Part shown: positions 52,601 to 61,756 of the stretch, piece after piece
Layout of the letters: every line of letters starts with the position of its first letter
Numbering within the stretch: the stretch's first letter is position 1
Notes under the pieces: model-generated
Database searches by the model: none
Seen by the model: only the letters and a program-made list of their open reading frames with translations
What the model was told of the DNA's origin: nothing
Position numbers and translations under genes: made by a program
Assembly: GCF_013376045.1 (NCBI RefSeq)
Contig: NZ_JABMJG010000011.1
Coordinates: 124,001 to 188,000, forward strand
Length of the DNA stretch: 64,000 nucleotides
Direction of reading: 5' to 3'
Origin: Variovorax sp. SG517
GTDB lineage: Bacteria; Pseudomonadota; Gammaproteobacteria; Burkholderiales; Burkholderiaceae_C

Positions 52601-52695
52601 CTCGCCCCCAGGCTGCGCGCACTTCGTGTCGCGCACGCCTTCCCCCTGCCGGGGGCAACACCTGAGGCCCGGCAAAGCCGGTTCCTCGGTGTTCG
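52601..52695 (+). repeat. dispersed intergenic repeat, copy 3
   Basis: The third copy of the element, starting three bases after the SDR stop: CGCCCCCAGGCTGCGCGC, ACTTCGTGTCGCGC, CCGGGGGCAACACC, GGCCCGGCAAAGCCGG and CCTCGGTGTTCG. It is nearer to copy 1 than to copy 2 in the ACTTCGTGTCGC and GGCAAAGCCGG blocks. Confidence 0.85.
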
Positions 52696-52716
52696 CTTGA
52701 AGGGTCCGTCCTTCGC

Positions 52717-53625
52717 TCAGCGCCGCGAGGCCACCACGATCCCGCCCACGATCAGCAGGAACGCCGCGCCGTGGTACCAGTGCGGCGGCTCCCGCAGGAA
52801 GGCCGCCGACAGCACCGCCGCGAACAGCGGCGTGAGGTTCATGAAGATGCTCGCGCGCTGCGGCCCCGCGCGCTGCACGCCGGTGCCCCAGCAGCGATAC
52901 GCCACCACGGCCGGGCCGATGCCGATGAACAGCATCGCCGCGATCAGCGGCCAGCCGAGTTCGAGGTGCGCGGGCGTCAGCGTCCATTCGCCTGCGGCCA
53001 GCGCGCCCGACCATGCGAGGCCGAACACCAGCTGCGCCATCAGGAACGCGGCCCAGTCCCTGCGCACCGCCGTCGGCTCGTGCGTGCGCGCCAGCAGCCA
53101 GCTGTAGAAGGCCCACGCGATGGTGCCCAGGATCATGTAGAGGTCGCCCGGCACCAGCCGCAGCCCCAGCAGCTGCCGCCATTCGCCGCGGCTGAGCACC
53201 AGCAGCACGCCCGCCATCGACAGCAGCGCGCCGCCGATCTCGCGGCCGCTGACGCGCGCGCGGAAGAAGAGGGCGCCCACCGCGAGCATCCACAGCGGCA
53301 GGCTCGATCCGACCAGCGTCACGTTGATGGGCGTGGAGGTCTGCAGCGCCAGGTACTGGAAGGCGTTGTACAGGCCGATGCCCAGCAGGCCGAGCACCGC
53401 GTAGCGCTTCCAGTGCGCCCACAACGGGCTGTCGCGCCGCAGCACCTGTGCCGCCAGCGGCAGCAGCAGCGCGAAGGCGATGACCCAGCGCACGAAGTTC
53501 AGCGTCAGCGGCGAGACCAGCTCCCGCACCATACGGCCGACCACGGCATTGCCGGCCCACAGCAGCGGAGGAACGAGGAGCAGGAAGACGGTGAGGGGAG
53601 CGAGGCGCTGCGGCTGTGTCTGCAT
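52717..53625 (-). CDS. DMT-superfamily (EamA) transporter
   Basis: A 302-residue, ten-helix EamA protein opening LTVFLLLVPPLLWAGNAVVG, the typical RhaT/EamA entry, with the second half starting near LVPGDLYMILGTIAWAFYSW. The ATG at 53625 was chosen because the longer frame has no plausible start. It faces the SDR gene (convergent) and is divergent from the quinone oxidoreductase at 53732. Substrate unknown. Confidence 0.86.
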   Translation of the reverse strand: MQTQPQRLAPLTVFLLLVPPLLWAGNAVVGRMVRELVSPLTLNFVRWVIAFALLLPLAAQVLRRDSPLWAHWKRYAVLGLLGIGLYNAFQYLALQTSTPINVTLVGSSLPLWMLAVGALFFRARVSGREIGGALLSMAGVLLVLSRGEWRQLLGLRLVPGDLYMILGTIAWAFYSWLLARTHEPTAVRRDWAAFLMAQLVFGLAWSGALAAGEWTLTPAHLELGWPLIAAMLFIGIGPAVVAYRCWGTGVQRAGPQRASIFMNLTPLFAAVLSAAFLREPPHWYHGAAFLLIVGGIVVASRR

Positions 53626-53731
53626 GGGCGCCGACTCTACCGGGCAATGATTCCCCGCGCCGTCGCCGGAAGCTCGAACATGGCAGGATTCCTTCCCCTT
53701 CTTTCCTTTCCAGAGCTTGGAGACTGCAACG

Positions 53732-54718
53732 ATGAAGAGCAAAGCCGTCCGTATCGACCGCCATGGCGGTCCCGAAGAACTGAAGATCGTCGAGGTGGAG
53801 GTCGGCGAGCCCGGCCCCGGCGAGATCCGCATCCGCCACAAGGCCGTGGGCCTGAACTTCATCGACACCTACCAGCGCAGCGGGCTCTACCCGTTCCAGA
53901 TGCCGCTGCAGCTGGGCATGGAGGCCTCGGGAGTGGTCGAGGCGGTGGGCGAGGGCGTCACCCACCTCAAGGCCGGCGATCGTGCCGCCTATGCGAGCCA
54001 GCCGCCCGGCGCCTACAGCGAGCTGCGCGTGATGCCGGCGAAGAACGTCTGCAGGCTGCCGGACGACATCTCCTTCGAGACCGGCGCGGCCATGATGCTC
54101 AAGGGCCTGACCACGCAGTACCTGCTGAAGAAGACGCTCCCGGCCGAGGGCCTGCAGGCCGGCGACTTCATCGTGTTCCATGCCGCGGCCGGCGGCGTCG
54201 GCCTGATCGCCTGCCAATGGGCCAGGGCGCTGGGCCTGCAGCTGATCGGCACGGCCGGCAGCGACGCCAAGTGCAAGCTCGCGCTGGAGCACGGCGCGGC
54301 CCACGCCATCAACTACAGCACCGAGAACTTCGCGGCACGCGTGAAGGAGATCACCGGCGGCAAGGGCGTGAAGGTGGTGTACGACTCGGTGGGCAAGGAC
54401 ACCTTCGAGGGCTCCATCGAATGCCTGCGCCCCTTCGGCCTGCTGGCGATCTTCGGCAACGGCTCCGGCCCGGTGCCGCCGGTCAACCTCGGCGTGCTGG
54501 CCTCCAAGGGCTCGCTCTACATCACGCGGCCCACGCTCTTCACCCACATGGCCACCCGCGAAAGCACGCAGGCGATGGCCGACGACCTGTTCGCGGTGGT
54601 GCGAAGCGGCGCGGTGAAGATCCCGATCGACCAGCGCTACCCGCTGGCCGACGTGCAGCAGACGCACCGCGACCTGGAAGCGCGCAAGACCACGGGCTGC
54701 ACCATCCTCACGCTCTGA
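53732..54718 (+). CDS. zinc-free NADPH:quinone oxidoreductase (MDR family)
   Basis: A 328-residue medium-chain reductase of the quinone oxidoreductase type. The substrate-site segment is VGLNFIDTYQRSGLYP, and the NADPH motif is HAAAGGVGLIACQWA near residue 150; zinc ligands of alcohol dehydrogenases are absent. It reduces quinones or enones with NADPH. ATG 53732 has GGAG upstream; an in-frame TTG at 53717 is less likely. Confidence 0.9.
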   Translation: MKSKAVRIDRHGGPEELKIVEVEVGEPGPGEIRIRHKAVGLNFIDTYQRSGLYPFQMPLQLGMEASGVVEAVGEGVTHLKAGDRAAYASQPPGAYSELRVMPAKNVCRLPDDISFETGAAMMLKGLTTQYLLKKTLPAEGLQAGDFIVFHAAAGGVGLIACQWARALGLQLIGTAGSDAKCKLALEHGAAHAINYSTENFAARVKEITGGKGVKVVYDSVGKDTFEGSIECLRPFGLLAIFGNGSGPVPPVNLGVLASKGSLYITRPTLFTHMATRESTQAMADDLFAVVRSGAVKIPIDQRYPLADVQQTHRDLEARKTTGCTILTL

Positions 54719-54804
54719 GGGGACCGGCCGGTCTTGTCCTACCGGCGCAGTGGTGTCATGCCTTCGACTTGTGCCGGGAGCACTTTGTAGCCTTTGGCCA
54801 CAGC

Positions 54805-54836
54805 CAGAGGCAGACAATCCCAGAGGCAGACATTCC
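54805..54836 (+). repeat. 16-bp tandem duplication before the receiver gene
   Basis: CAGAGGCAGACAATCC at 54805-54820 is followed directly by CAGAGGCAGACATTCC at 54821-54836, differing at one base, and the ATG of the receiver gene comes one base later. Both copies carry the purine-rich AGAGG, so the duplication doubles the possible ribosome contact or forms a repeated binding site. Confidence 0.8.
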
Positions 54837-54837
54837 C

Positions 54838-55239
54838 ATGACCACCGTTCGCACCTTCATCGTCGAGGACAACCCCACCATCCGCCGCAATCTCGCGGGC
54901 ACGCTGAGGGAGGTGGCGAGGGTCGAGCCCATCGGCGAGGCGGAAACCGAGGCCGAAGGTTCGCGCTGGCTCTCGGGCAACCTGTCGCAGTGGGACCTGG
55001 CCATCGTCGACCTTTTCCTGAAGGACGGCACCGGCTTTCGCGTGCTGGAGGCCTGCCGCAACCGCAGCCCGTGGCAGAAGATCGTGGTGCTCAGCAACTA
55101 CGCCACGCCGGACATGCGCCGCAAGTGCGCCCACCTGGGCGCCGATGCCGTTTTCGACAAGGCCACCGAGATCGACGACCTGATCGACTACTGCCTGCGC
55201 CGCCGTCAGGCGCAGTTCAGTTCGACCACGGCACACTGA
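54838..55239 (+). CDS. stand-alone response-regulator receiver protein
   Basis: A 133-residue CheY-like receiver with no output domain. The acidic pocket is in FIVEDNP, the phosphoacceptor Asp lies in AIVDLFLKDGTGF, a switch Ser in VVLSNYATP, and Lys in FDKATEIDDL. The histidine kinase is not nearby, so the partner and output are unknown. It starts at ATG 54838, directly after a tandem 16-bp repeat. Confidence 0.87.
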   Translation: MTTVRTFIVEDNPTIRRNLAGTLREVARVEPIGEAETEAEGSRWLSGNLSQWDLAIVDLFLKDGTGFRVLEACRNRSPWQKIVVLSNYATPDMRRKCAHLGADAVFDKATEIDDLIDYCLRRRQAQFSSTTAH

Positions 55240-55434
55240 AGCGCCGTGGCGGGGCATTCCACGGCCGCCGGCAGCGATGCCGGAATTGGCCGAAAATCAC
55301 CCCCCTGAAGGCGCGAGGAGCACGCGCCGGGCTCCGCAAAGTGGCGACCAGATTCATGCGCGGAAATCACACATTCCCCTGCAGAGTCGGCCTGCGCGCC
55401 TTCAACGCGCGTGGCGTTCGTCCCGAGTTGCAAC

Positions 55435-56445
55435 ATGTCCCGCCCCCGTTTTCTTCCCGACAACTTCACTCTCGCGCTTCTCTCGGTCGTAACCCTCGCC
55501 AGCCTGCTGCCGGCCAGCGGGCGCCTCGCGCATTTCTTCGAGGGGCTGACCACGGTCGCCATCGGCCTGCTGTTCTTCCTGCACGGGGCCAAGCTGTCGC
55601 GCGAGGCGATCGTCAACGGGCTCATGCACTGGCGGCTGCACCTGCTGGTGTTCGCCAGCACCTTCGTGCTGTTCCCGGTGCTCGGGCTGGCGCTCAAGCC
55701 TTTCCTGCTGCCGCTGGTGACGCCCGAGCTCTACACCGGCGTGCTGTACCTGTGCGTGCTGCCGGCCACGGTGCAGTCGGCCATCGCCTTCACCGCGATG
55801 GCCAGAGGCAACATGCCGGCCGCCATCTGCAGCGCATCGGCCTCCACCCTTCTTGGCGTTTTCATCACGCCGGTGCTGGTCAACCTGGTGGTGCTGCCCA
55901 GCGGCGGCCATGCGGCTTCGTCCTCGCTGGACTCCATCGGCCGCATCCTGCTGCAGCTGATGGTGCCCTTCGCGGCGGGCCACCTGCTGCGGCCGCTGGT
56001 CGGCAAGTGGATCCAGCGCCGCGCCGCGGTGCTGAAGTTCGTCGACCAGGGTTCGATCCTGCTGGTGGTCTACACCGCCTTCAGCGCGGCCGTGATCGAG
56101 GGCCTGTGGAAGCAGGTGCCTGCGCATGCGCTGGTCGGCCTGCTGGTGGTGTGCGCGGTGGTGCTGGGGCTGGCGCTGAGCCTCACGACGCTGCTGGCGC
56201 GCAAGCTGGGCTTCGACACGGAAGACGAGATCACCATCGTCTTCTGCGGCTCCAAGAAGAGCCTGGCCAGCGGCATCCCGATGGCGAAGGTGCTCTTCGC
56301 CTCGCACGCGGTGGGCGCGATCGTGCTGCCGCTGATGCTGTTCCACCAGATGCAGCTGATGGTCTGCGCGGTGCTGGCGCAGCGCTATGCGCGGCGCGGG
56401 CGCGACGAGACTCCGGTGCTGAAGGCGGCCGGGCAGGCCAAATAG
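55435..56445 (+). CDS. bile acid:sodium symporter-family transporter
   Basis: A 336-residue, roughly ten-helix protein of the SBF/YfeH (ASBT) family, with FFLHGAKLSREAI after the third helix and VFCGSKKSLASGIPMAKVLF in the crossing helix region that forms the sodium site. Bacterial members move organic anions or precursors; substrate not predictable. ATG 55435 was preferred to GTG 55411. It is convergent with the phosphate cotransporter gene. Confidence 0.87.
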   Translation: MSRPRFLPDNFTLALLSVVTLASLLPASGRLAHFFEGLTTVAIGLLFFLHGAKLSREAIVNGLMHWRLHLLVFASTFVLFPVLGLALKPFLLPLVTPELYTGVLYLCVLPATVQSAIAFTAMARGNMPAAICSASASTLLGVFITPVLVNLVVLPSGGHAASSSLDSIGRILLQLMVPFAAGHLLRPLVGKWIQRRAAVLKFVDQGSILLVVYTAFSAAVIEGLWKQVPAHALVGLLVVCAVVLGLALSLTTLLARKLGFDTEDEITIVFCGSKKSLASGIPMAKVLFASHAVGAIVLPLMLFHQMQLMVCAVLAQRYARRGRDETPVLKAAGQAK

Positions 56446-56461
56446 CAACCGGCGGGGGCGC

Positions 56462-58123
56462 TCAGCCCTCGATCTTCCCCAGCCGCGATTCCCTCAGCCG
56501 GCTGGGCGCCAGCGCTCCGGCCGACTCCAGGATGGGGTACGCGATCGAGCAGATGTGCGAGTTGATGCGCTTCAGGTCGCTGATCAGGTCGATGTGCAGC
56601 GAGCTGGTCTCGATGCTCAGCGTGGTGCGGTCCGAGAGCCGGTCGAGGTGCGTGGTGGCATAGGCCCGCTCCAGGTCGCGAAAGCGCGCCTTCTCCTCCA
56701 GCAGCTTCTGCGCGTCGCGCACGTTGCCGTTGAGGAACACGCTCATGCTCAGCCGCAGGTTGGCCACCAGCCGCCCGTGCAGCTCGACGATCTCGGCCAT
56801 GCCGGCCTCGGAGAAGTTGCGCTGCGGCCTGATCTTCTTGTCTTCGACGTCGATGATCACCCGCTCGATGATGTCGCCGATCTGCTCCATGTTGATCGTG
56901 AAGCTGATGATGTCGGTCCAGCGGCGGCTTTCCTCCTCTCCCAGGGCCTCGCGCGAGATGCGCGTCATGTAGTACTTGATGGCCGAGTAGAGCTGGTCCA
57001 CCGTGTCGTCGAGCTGCCTGAGCTCCTGGGCCAGCCGCAGGTCGTTGTGGCGGATCACGTCCAGCGTGCCGATCAGCATGGTTTCCACCACGTCGGCCTG
57101 GTGCAGCGCTTCGCGCGCGGCATTGGAAATGGCGAGCGAGGGCGTCGACAGCGCCGAGGGGTCCAGGTGGTGGGGCCGGCTCGTGCCGGCCGGCTGCTGC
57201 GGCTCCGGCAGGATGCGCGTCACCAGCTTGGCGACCCATTGCGTGAGGCCGATGAAGCCCACGCTGATCACCACGTTGAAAGCCAGGTGGAACAGCACCA
57301 CGCCGTGGGTCTGGTTCGGCAGCTGGGGCTGCACGTAGCGGATCCAGAGGCCGACGAAGGGCGCCACGATGGCCACGCCCAGCACCTTGAAGAGCAGGTT
57401 GCCGATGGTCACCTGCCGCACCGACACCGCCGACTTGGCCGTGGTCAGCACCGCCAGCAGGCCGCTGCCCAGGTTGGCGCCGAGCACGAGCCCGAGCGCA
57501 ACGTCCAGCGGCACCACGTTGGAGGTGGCCATGGCCGCCACCAGCAGCACCACCGCGAGGCTCGAATAGGCCACGATGGCCAGCACCGCGCCGATGGTGA
57601 TCTCCAGCAGCACGTCGCTGTTGATGGACGCCAGCAGTGCGCGGATCGCCGGCGAGGAGAACAGGGGCTCGGTGGCTTCCACCACCAGCTGCAGCGCCAG
57701 CAGCATCAGCCCCAGCCCGATCAGCACCCGCCCGATGCGCCCCGCCACGGTGGCCGAGCGCGTGATGAAGAGCACCACCCCCACGAAGATGAACATCGGC
57801 GAGAGCCACGAGAGGTCTGCCGAGAACAGCACCGAGATCAGCGCCGTGCCCACGTCGGCGCCCCGCATCACCGCCAGCGCCGCGGGCAGCGTGACCAGCC
57901 CCTGCCCGACGAAGGACGAGGTCATGAGCGAGGTGGCGGTGCTCGACTGCACCAGCGCCGTCACGCCGATGCCCGAGAGCGCGGCGGTGAAGCGGTTGCG
58001 CATGCTCTGAACGAGGATCTTGCGCAGGTTGGCGCCGAACACGCGCAGCACGCCGGTACGCACCAGGTGCGTGCCCCACACCAGCAGGGCCACTGCCGCC
58101 AACAGATTCAGGAGGTGCTTCAT
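56462..58123 (-). CDS. Na+/phosphate cotransporter (NptA/YjbB-like) with PhoU-like tail
   Basis: A 553-residue protein: two inverted Na/Pi-cotransporter halves (about 1-150 and 165-310) containing the QSS motif (TALVQSSTATS) and GANLGSGLLAVLTTAKS, then a PhoU-type helical domain from about 340 to 535 (ADVVETMLIGTLDVI onwards). Related E. coli YjbB exports phosphate. The gene stands alone and is convergent with the symporter gene. Confidence 0.9.
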   Translation of the reverse strand: MKHLLNLLAAVALLVWGTHLVRTGVLRVFGANLRKILVQSMRNRFTAALSGIGVTALVQSSTATSLMTSSFVGQGLVTLPAALAVMRGADVGTALISVLFSADLSWLSPMFIFVGVVLFITRSATVAGRIGRVLIGLGLMLLALQLVVEATEPLFSSPAIRALLASINSDVLLEITIGAVLAIVAYSSLAVVLLVAAMATSNVVPLDVALGLVLGANLGSGLLAVLTTAKSAVSVRQVTIGNLLFKVLGVAIVAPFVGLWIRYVQPQLPNQTHGVVLFHLAFNVVISVGFIGLTQWVAKLVTRILPEPQQPAGTSRPHHLDPSALSTPSLAISNAAREALHQADVVETMLIGTLDVIRHNDLRLAQELRQLDDTVDQLYSAIKYYMTRISREALGEEESRRWTDIISFTINMEQIGDIIERVIIDVEDKKIRPQRNFSEAGMAEIVELHGRLVANLRLSMSVFLNGNVRDAQKLLEEKARFRDLERAYATTHLDRLSDRTTLSIETSSLHIDLISDLKRINSHICSIAYPILESAGALAPSRLRESRLGKIEG

Positions 58124-58191
58124 GGGTGTCGGGCTCTATCCTTTCTTTTCGTTATGGTTCGTTTCGACCCCATTTTCCACAAGCCGGGGCT

Positions 58192-59043
58192 TCAGTCGAT
58201 AAGCGCTCCGTTGTCGTGGAACGGGTAGGGGCCTTCGAAGCTGCCCGAAGCAGCCAGGTGGGTGACGAGCCGGCGCCCGCGGGCGGACCAGGCGTGCACC
58301 CGGAACGATGGCGGCTCCAGCGTCCAGGCCGAGTCGGCGTCGGGCGCCAGGTCGAGGCAGACCTGGTGGGCCTGCGCCGGCGAGGTGGAGGCGATGGTGC
58401 CGCCGAAGCGCACGTCGATGGCGCGGTGCAGGTGGCCGCAGATGATGCGCTCCACGTTAGGGTAGCGCGAGACCAGCGCCTCCAGCGCCTCTGCGCCTTC
58501 CAGCAGGCCGATCTCGTCCATGTGGCCGATCAGCGTCTCGAAGGGCGGGTGGTGCATGGCGACGACGACGGGCTCGTCGCGGCAGGCGTCGAGCTGCGCT
58601 TCGAGCCAGGCCAGGCGCTTCTCGCACAGCGCGCCGTGGCTGGCGCGGGGCACGCAGGTGTCGAGCGTAAGCAGCCGCAGGTCGCCGACACGCACCGAAT
58701 ACTGGACGAAGCCGTCGCCGTCCGTGCCCAGGTAGGCGTGGCCGGGAAAGCTGCGGCGCAGTTGTTCGCGGTCGTCGTGGTTGCCGGGCAGCAGGTAGAC
58801 CGGCATGGTCAGCGGGGCCAGCAGGCGTGCGAGATGCTCGTATTCGGCGGCGCGGCCGAAGTCGGTCAGGTCGCCGGTGACGACCACCGCGTCAGGCTGC
58901 TGGCGCAGGGCCAGCACCGACTGCACGGCGCGCTCCAGGTACGGGGCAGTGTCGATACGCCCGTAGGCCAGGCGGCCCGGCTCGCGGATGTGCAGGTCGG
59001 TCAGCTGGACCAGGATGGTGTTGCGAAGTGCTTGTGTGGTCAT
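58192..59043 (-). CDS. calcineurin-type metallophosphoesterase (GpdQ/CpdA-like)
   Basis: A 283-residue binuclear-metal phosphodiesterase with the complete motif set: Asp16-x-His18 in LTDLHIR, GDLTD, GNHDD, HHPPF and GHLH. Enzymes of this group hydrolyse glycerophosphodiesters or cyclic nucleotides. It is the last gene of a LacI-regulated ABC importer operon, and its start overlaps the ATPase stop as ATGA. This placement suggests it splits an imported phosphodiester, so the GpdQ-type role is favoured over cAMP hydrolysis; this is inference. Confidence 0.88.
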   Translation of the reverse strand: MTTQALRNTILVQLTDLHIREPGRLAYGRIDTAPYLERAVQSVLALRQQPDAVVVTGDLTDFGRAAEYEHLARLLAPLTMPVYLLPGNHDDREQLRRSFPGHAYLGTDGDGFVQYSVRVGDLRLLTLDTCVPRASHGALCEKRLAWLEAQLDACRDEPVVVAMHHPPFETLIGHMDEIGLLEGAEALEALVSRYPNVERIICGHLHRAIDVRFGGTIASTSPAQAHQVCLDLAPDADSAWTLEPPSFRVHAWSARGRRLVTHLAASGSFEGPYPFHDNGALID

Positions 59044-60101
59044 GCGCTGGTTTCCTGCGACGTCATCAGCCGGTCGGGGTGGATGCGCAGGCCCACCGCG
59101 TCGCCCGGCCCGAAGGGATTGTCGCGACCCACGTCGGCCACCAGCATGGGCTGGTCCTGGGCGCGAAGGTGAAGCTGCACGCGGTCGCCGAGGAAGGTGC
59201 GGCGCTCGACGACGGCGGCGGCCCAGTCCAGCCGGGGCATGCCGACCTCGATGTCCTCGGGCCGCACCAGCAGCGTCGCATGGCCCTGCCAGGCGCCGGG
59301 GCAGGGCAGGGTCGTTCCTCCGAGTCGGACAACGCCCTGGGCGATGGCGTCCTGCCCGCGCTCCAGCCGGTTGACCCGGCCCAGGAACTCGGCCACGAAG
59401 GGATGCGAGGGCGAGCGGTACAGGTCTTCGCCGCGGCCCACCTGCACGATGCGGCCGGCGCGCATCACCGCGAGCCGGTCGGCGATGGCCAGCGCCTCCT
59501 GCTGGTCGTGGGTGACGTGGATGGCCGTGATGTGCAGCCGGCGCAGCAGTTCGGCGAGTTCGTCGCGCAGCGATTCCTTGAGCTTGGCGTCGAGCGCGGC
59601 CAGCGGCTCGTCGAGCAGCAGCACGCGCGGGCGCACCGCCACCGCGCGCGCCAGGGCCACGCGCTGGCGCTGGCCGCCGGAAAGCTCGGCCGGGCGCTTG
59701 TTCTCCAGGCCGCCCAGGCGCACCAGGTCGACCAGCTCGCCGACGCTGCGCTTCTCTTCCTCGGGCGACACGCCCCGGATGCGCAGCCCGTAGCCGATGT
59801 TGGCCGCCACCGTCATCTGCGGAAAGAGCGCGTAGCTCTGGAACACCATGCCCACGCCGCGCTGCTCTACCGGGCGCTGCGTCACGTCCTGGTCGCCGAA
59901 GACGATGCGGCTGCCCGCGTCGGGCGACTCCAGCCCGGCGATCAGCCGCAGCAGCGTGGTCTTGCCGCAGCCCGAGGGGCCCAGCAGCGCCAGCACCTCG
60001 CCGGCTTCCACGCGCAGGCTGGTGGGTTGCAGGCCGCGCGTGCCGTCGGCATAGGTCTTCGCGCAGTTGGCGATGTCGATGGGGATGCGTTCAAGTTCCA
60101 T
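59040..60101 (-). CDS. ABC importer ATPase (PotA/PhnT type)
   Basis: A 353-residue ATPase with Walker A GPSGCGKTT (about residues 42-50), signature LSGGQRQRVALARAV, Walker B VLLLDEPLAALD and His in HVTHDQQEAL, then a C-terminal TOBE domain (LLVRPEDIEVG). This is the polyamine/phosphonate/iron importer class. It overlaps the permease gene by 11 bp and the phosphoesterase gene by 4 bp. Confidence 0.92.
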   Translation of the reverse strand: MELERIPIDIANCAKTYADGTRGLQPTSLRVEAGEVLALLGPSGCGKTTLLRLIAGLESPDAGSRIVFGDQDVTQRPVEQRGVGMVFQSYALFPQMTVAANIGYGLRIRGVSPEEEKRSVGELVDLVRLGGLENKRPAELSGGQRQRVALARAVAVRPRVLLLDEPLAALDAKLKESLRDELAELLRRLHITAIHVTHDQQEALAIADRLAVMRAGRIVQVGRGEDLYRSPSHPFVAEFLGRVNRLERGQDAIAQGVVRLGGTTLPCPGAWQGHATLLVRPEDIEVGMPRLDWAAAVVERRTFLGDRVQLHLRAQDQPMLVADVGRDNPFGPGDAVGLRIHPDRLMTSQETSA

Positions 60102-60891
60102 GGCGTTTCTGAATCAGGTTGGCGAGGTACTGCAGGCTCCACAGCACCGGAAGGATGACGGCGAAGAAGACCAGCGTGTAGGCCGATCCGATCTCGATGC
60201 GCATCGAGGCGTAGCTGTCGGCCAGGCCCACGGGCAGCGTGCGGGTGAGCGGCGTGTGCAGCATCCAGGTGAGGTTGAACTCGCCCACCGAGAGCGTGAA
60301 CACCATCAGGCTGCCGGCCACGATGGCTGGGAACACCGCGGGCACCAGGATGCCCATGAAGCGCTGGCGGAAGTTCGCGCCCAGCGATCGCGCGGCCTCC
60401 TCGAGCGCGAGCAGTTCGTCGCGCTGGAAGGCGGAGCTCACGGTGCGCACCATGAAGGGCAGCGTGAAGACGACGTGGCCCACGAGGATGAACGCGAAGC
60501 TCTGGCGGAAGGCGGTGAGCTGGCCGTAGGCGAGGATCAGCGCCAGCGCAGTGGCCAGGCCCGGCACCGCGACCGGCAGGGTCAGCAGTTCCTCGAAGAC
60601 GCGGGCGGCCCGCGAGCGGCTGCGCGCCAGCGCATAGGCGCAGGGCACGCCCAGCAGCACTGTGCCGGCGACGCAGGCTACCGCCAGCGCGAGCGACCAG
60701 CCCACCGTGCCGCCATAGTTCTCCCACACCTCGCCTAGCCAGCGCAGCGTGAGGCCGCTCTTCAGGCCGGTGCTGTAGTTGTTGACCAAGCCCGCCATCA
60801 CCGACAGCAGCATCGGCGCGATCATGAAGAGGCTGACGATCACCGTGACGGCGAGCAGGAAGGGGGCCTTGGCCTGAGTGTTCTTTCTCAT
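60091..60891 (-). CDS. ABC importer permease 2
   Basis: A 266-residue PotC-type permease with six membrane helices. The coupling motif EEAARSLGANFRQRFMGILVP, seen in its last third, contacts the ATPase. It lies 9 bp after permease 1 and overlaps the ATPase gene. Confidence 0.9.
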   Translation of the reverse strand: MRKNTQAKAPFLLAVTVIVSLFMIAPMLLSVMAGLVNNYSTGLKSGLTLRWLGEVWENYGGTVGWSLALAVACVAGTVLLGVPCAYALARSRSRAARVFEELLTLPVAVPGLATALALILAYGQLTAFRQSFAFILVGHVVFTLPFMVRTVSSAFQRDELLALEEAARSLGANFRQRFMGILVPAVFPAIVAGSLMVFTLSVGEFNLTWMLHTPLTRTLPVGLADSYASMRIEIGSAYTLVFFAVILPVLWSLQYLANLIQKRHGT

Positions 60892-60900
60892 GTGTGTGCC

Positions 60901-61740
60901 TCAGCGTGCGACGGGGCTCGCGCCGAAGCGGCGCGCCACGAAAAGCACCAGCCAGGTCACGACGCCCAGCGAGATCGACAGCGACGCGGCGAGCGCGAAG
61001 TTGGCGTAGTTGGTGAACTCGTTGTAGATGGTGATCGGGATCACCTCGAACTTGCTGGCCAGCGTGAAGGCCGTGCCGAACGCGCCCATCGAGGTGGCGA
61101 ACAGGATCGCGCCGCACGCCAGCGTGGTGGGCGCCAGCTCGGGCAGCCACACGTCGCGCGCCACGCGCAGCCGCGAGGCGCCCAGCGAACGCGCGGCTTC
61201 TTCGAGCTGCGTGTTCATCGATTCGGCCGCCGCGGCGTAGGTGGCAATGGCGCGCGGCAGCGAGAAATACAGGTACGCCAGGAACAGTCCGAGCAGGCCG
61301 TAGGCGAAGGTGATGCGCTCGCCGAACAGGCTGTCGCTGATGCTGGCGACCACGCCTTGCCGGCCGCCGAGCAGGATCACGAAGAAGCCGATGATCACGC
61401 CCGGAAACGACAGCGGTAGCGTGAGCAGCGACAGCAGCATGCGCTTGCCCATGAAGGAATGGCGCGCGAGGTAGATGCCCACGGCAGCGCCCAGCACAAG
61501 CGTGGCCAGCGTCACCGCCACCGAGAGCACGACGGTGTTGGCCATGCTCGCCAGGTAGCGCGAATCCGTCAGCACCGCGAAGTAGGTGGCCCAGCCCTTG
61601 TCCGCCGGCAGTGCGAGCAGGCGAACCACCGGCAGCAGCCAGAAGGCTCCGAAGAAGGCGGCCGCGGGCGCGACGCAGGCCAGCAGGCGCCAGCGCGGGT
61701 TCCAGGCGCTGGATGCGTTGTGAGAAGCGGCTTGCGTCAT
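60901..61740 (-). CDS. ABC importer permease 1
   Basis: A 279-residue PotB-type permease with six helices and the coupling motif EEAARSLGASRLRVARDVWL. It follows the binding-protein gene by 16 bp. With permease 2 it forms the membrane channel. Confidence 0.9.
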   Translation of the reverse strand: MTQAASHNASSAWNPRWRLLACVAPAAAFFGAFWLLPVVRLLALPADKGWATYFAVLTDSRYLASMANTVVLSVAVTLATLVLGAAVGIYLARHSFMGKRMLLSLLTLPLSFPGVIIGFFVILLGGRQGVVASISDSLFGERITFAYGLLGLFLAYLYFSLPRAIATYAAAAESMNTQLEEAARSLGASRLRVARDVWLPELAPTTLACGAILFATSMGAFGTAFTLASKFEVIPITIYNEFTNYANFALAASLSISLGVVTWLVLFVARRFGASPVAR

Positions 61741-61756
61741 CGCACGCGGCGCCCGC

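Noticed and set aside
54722..54733. GACCGGCCGGTC palindrome after the quinone oxidoreductase
   Set aside because: Short and without T-tract or nearby gene start that it would control; chance is likely in GC-rich DNA.
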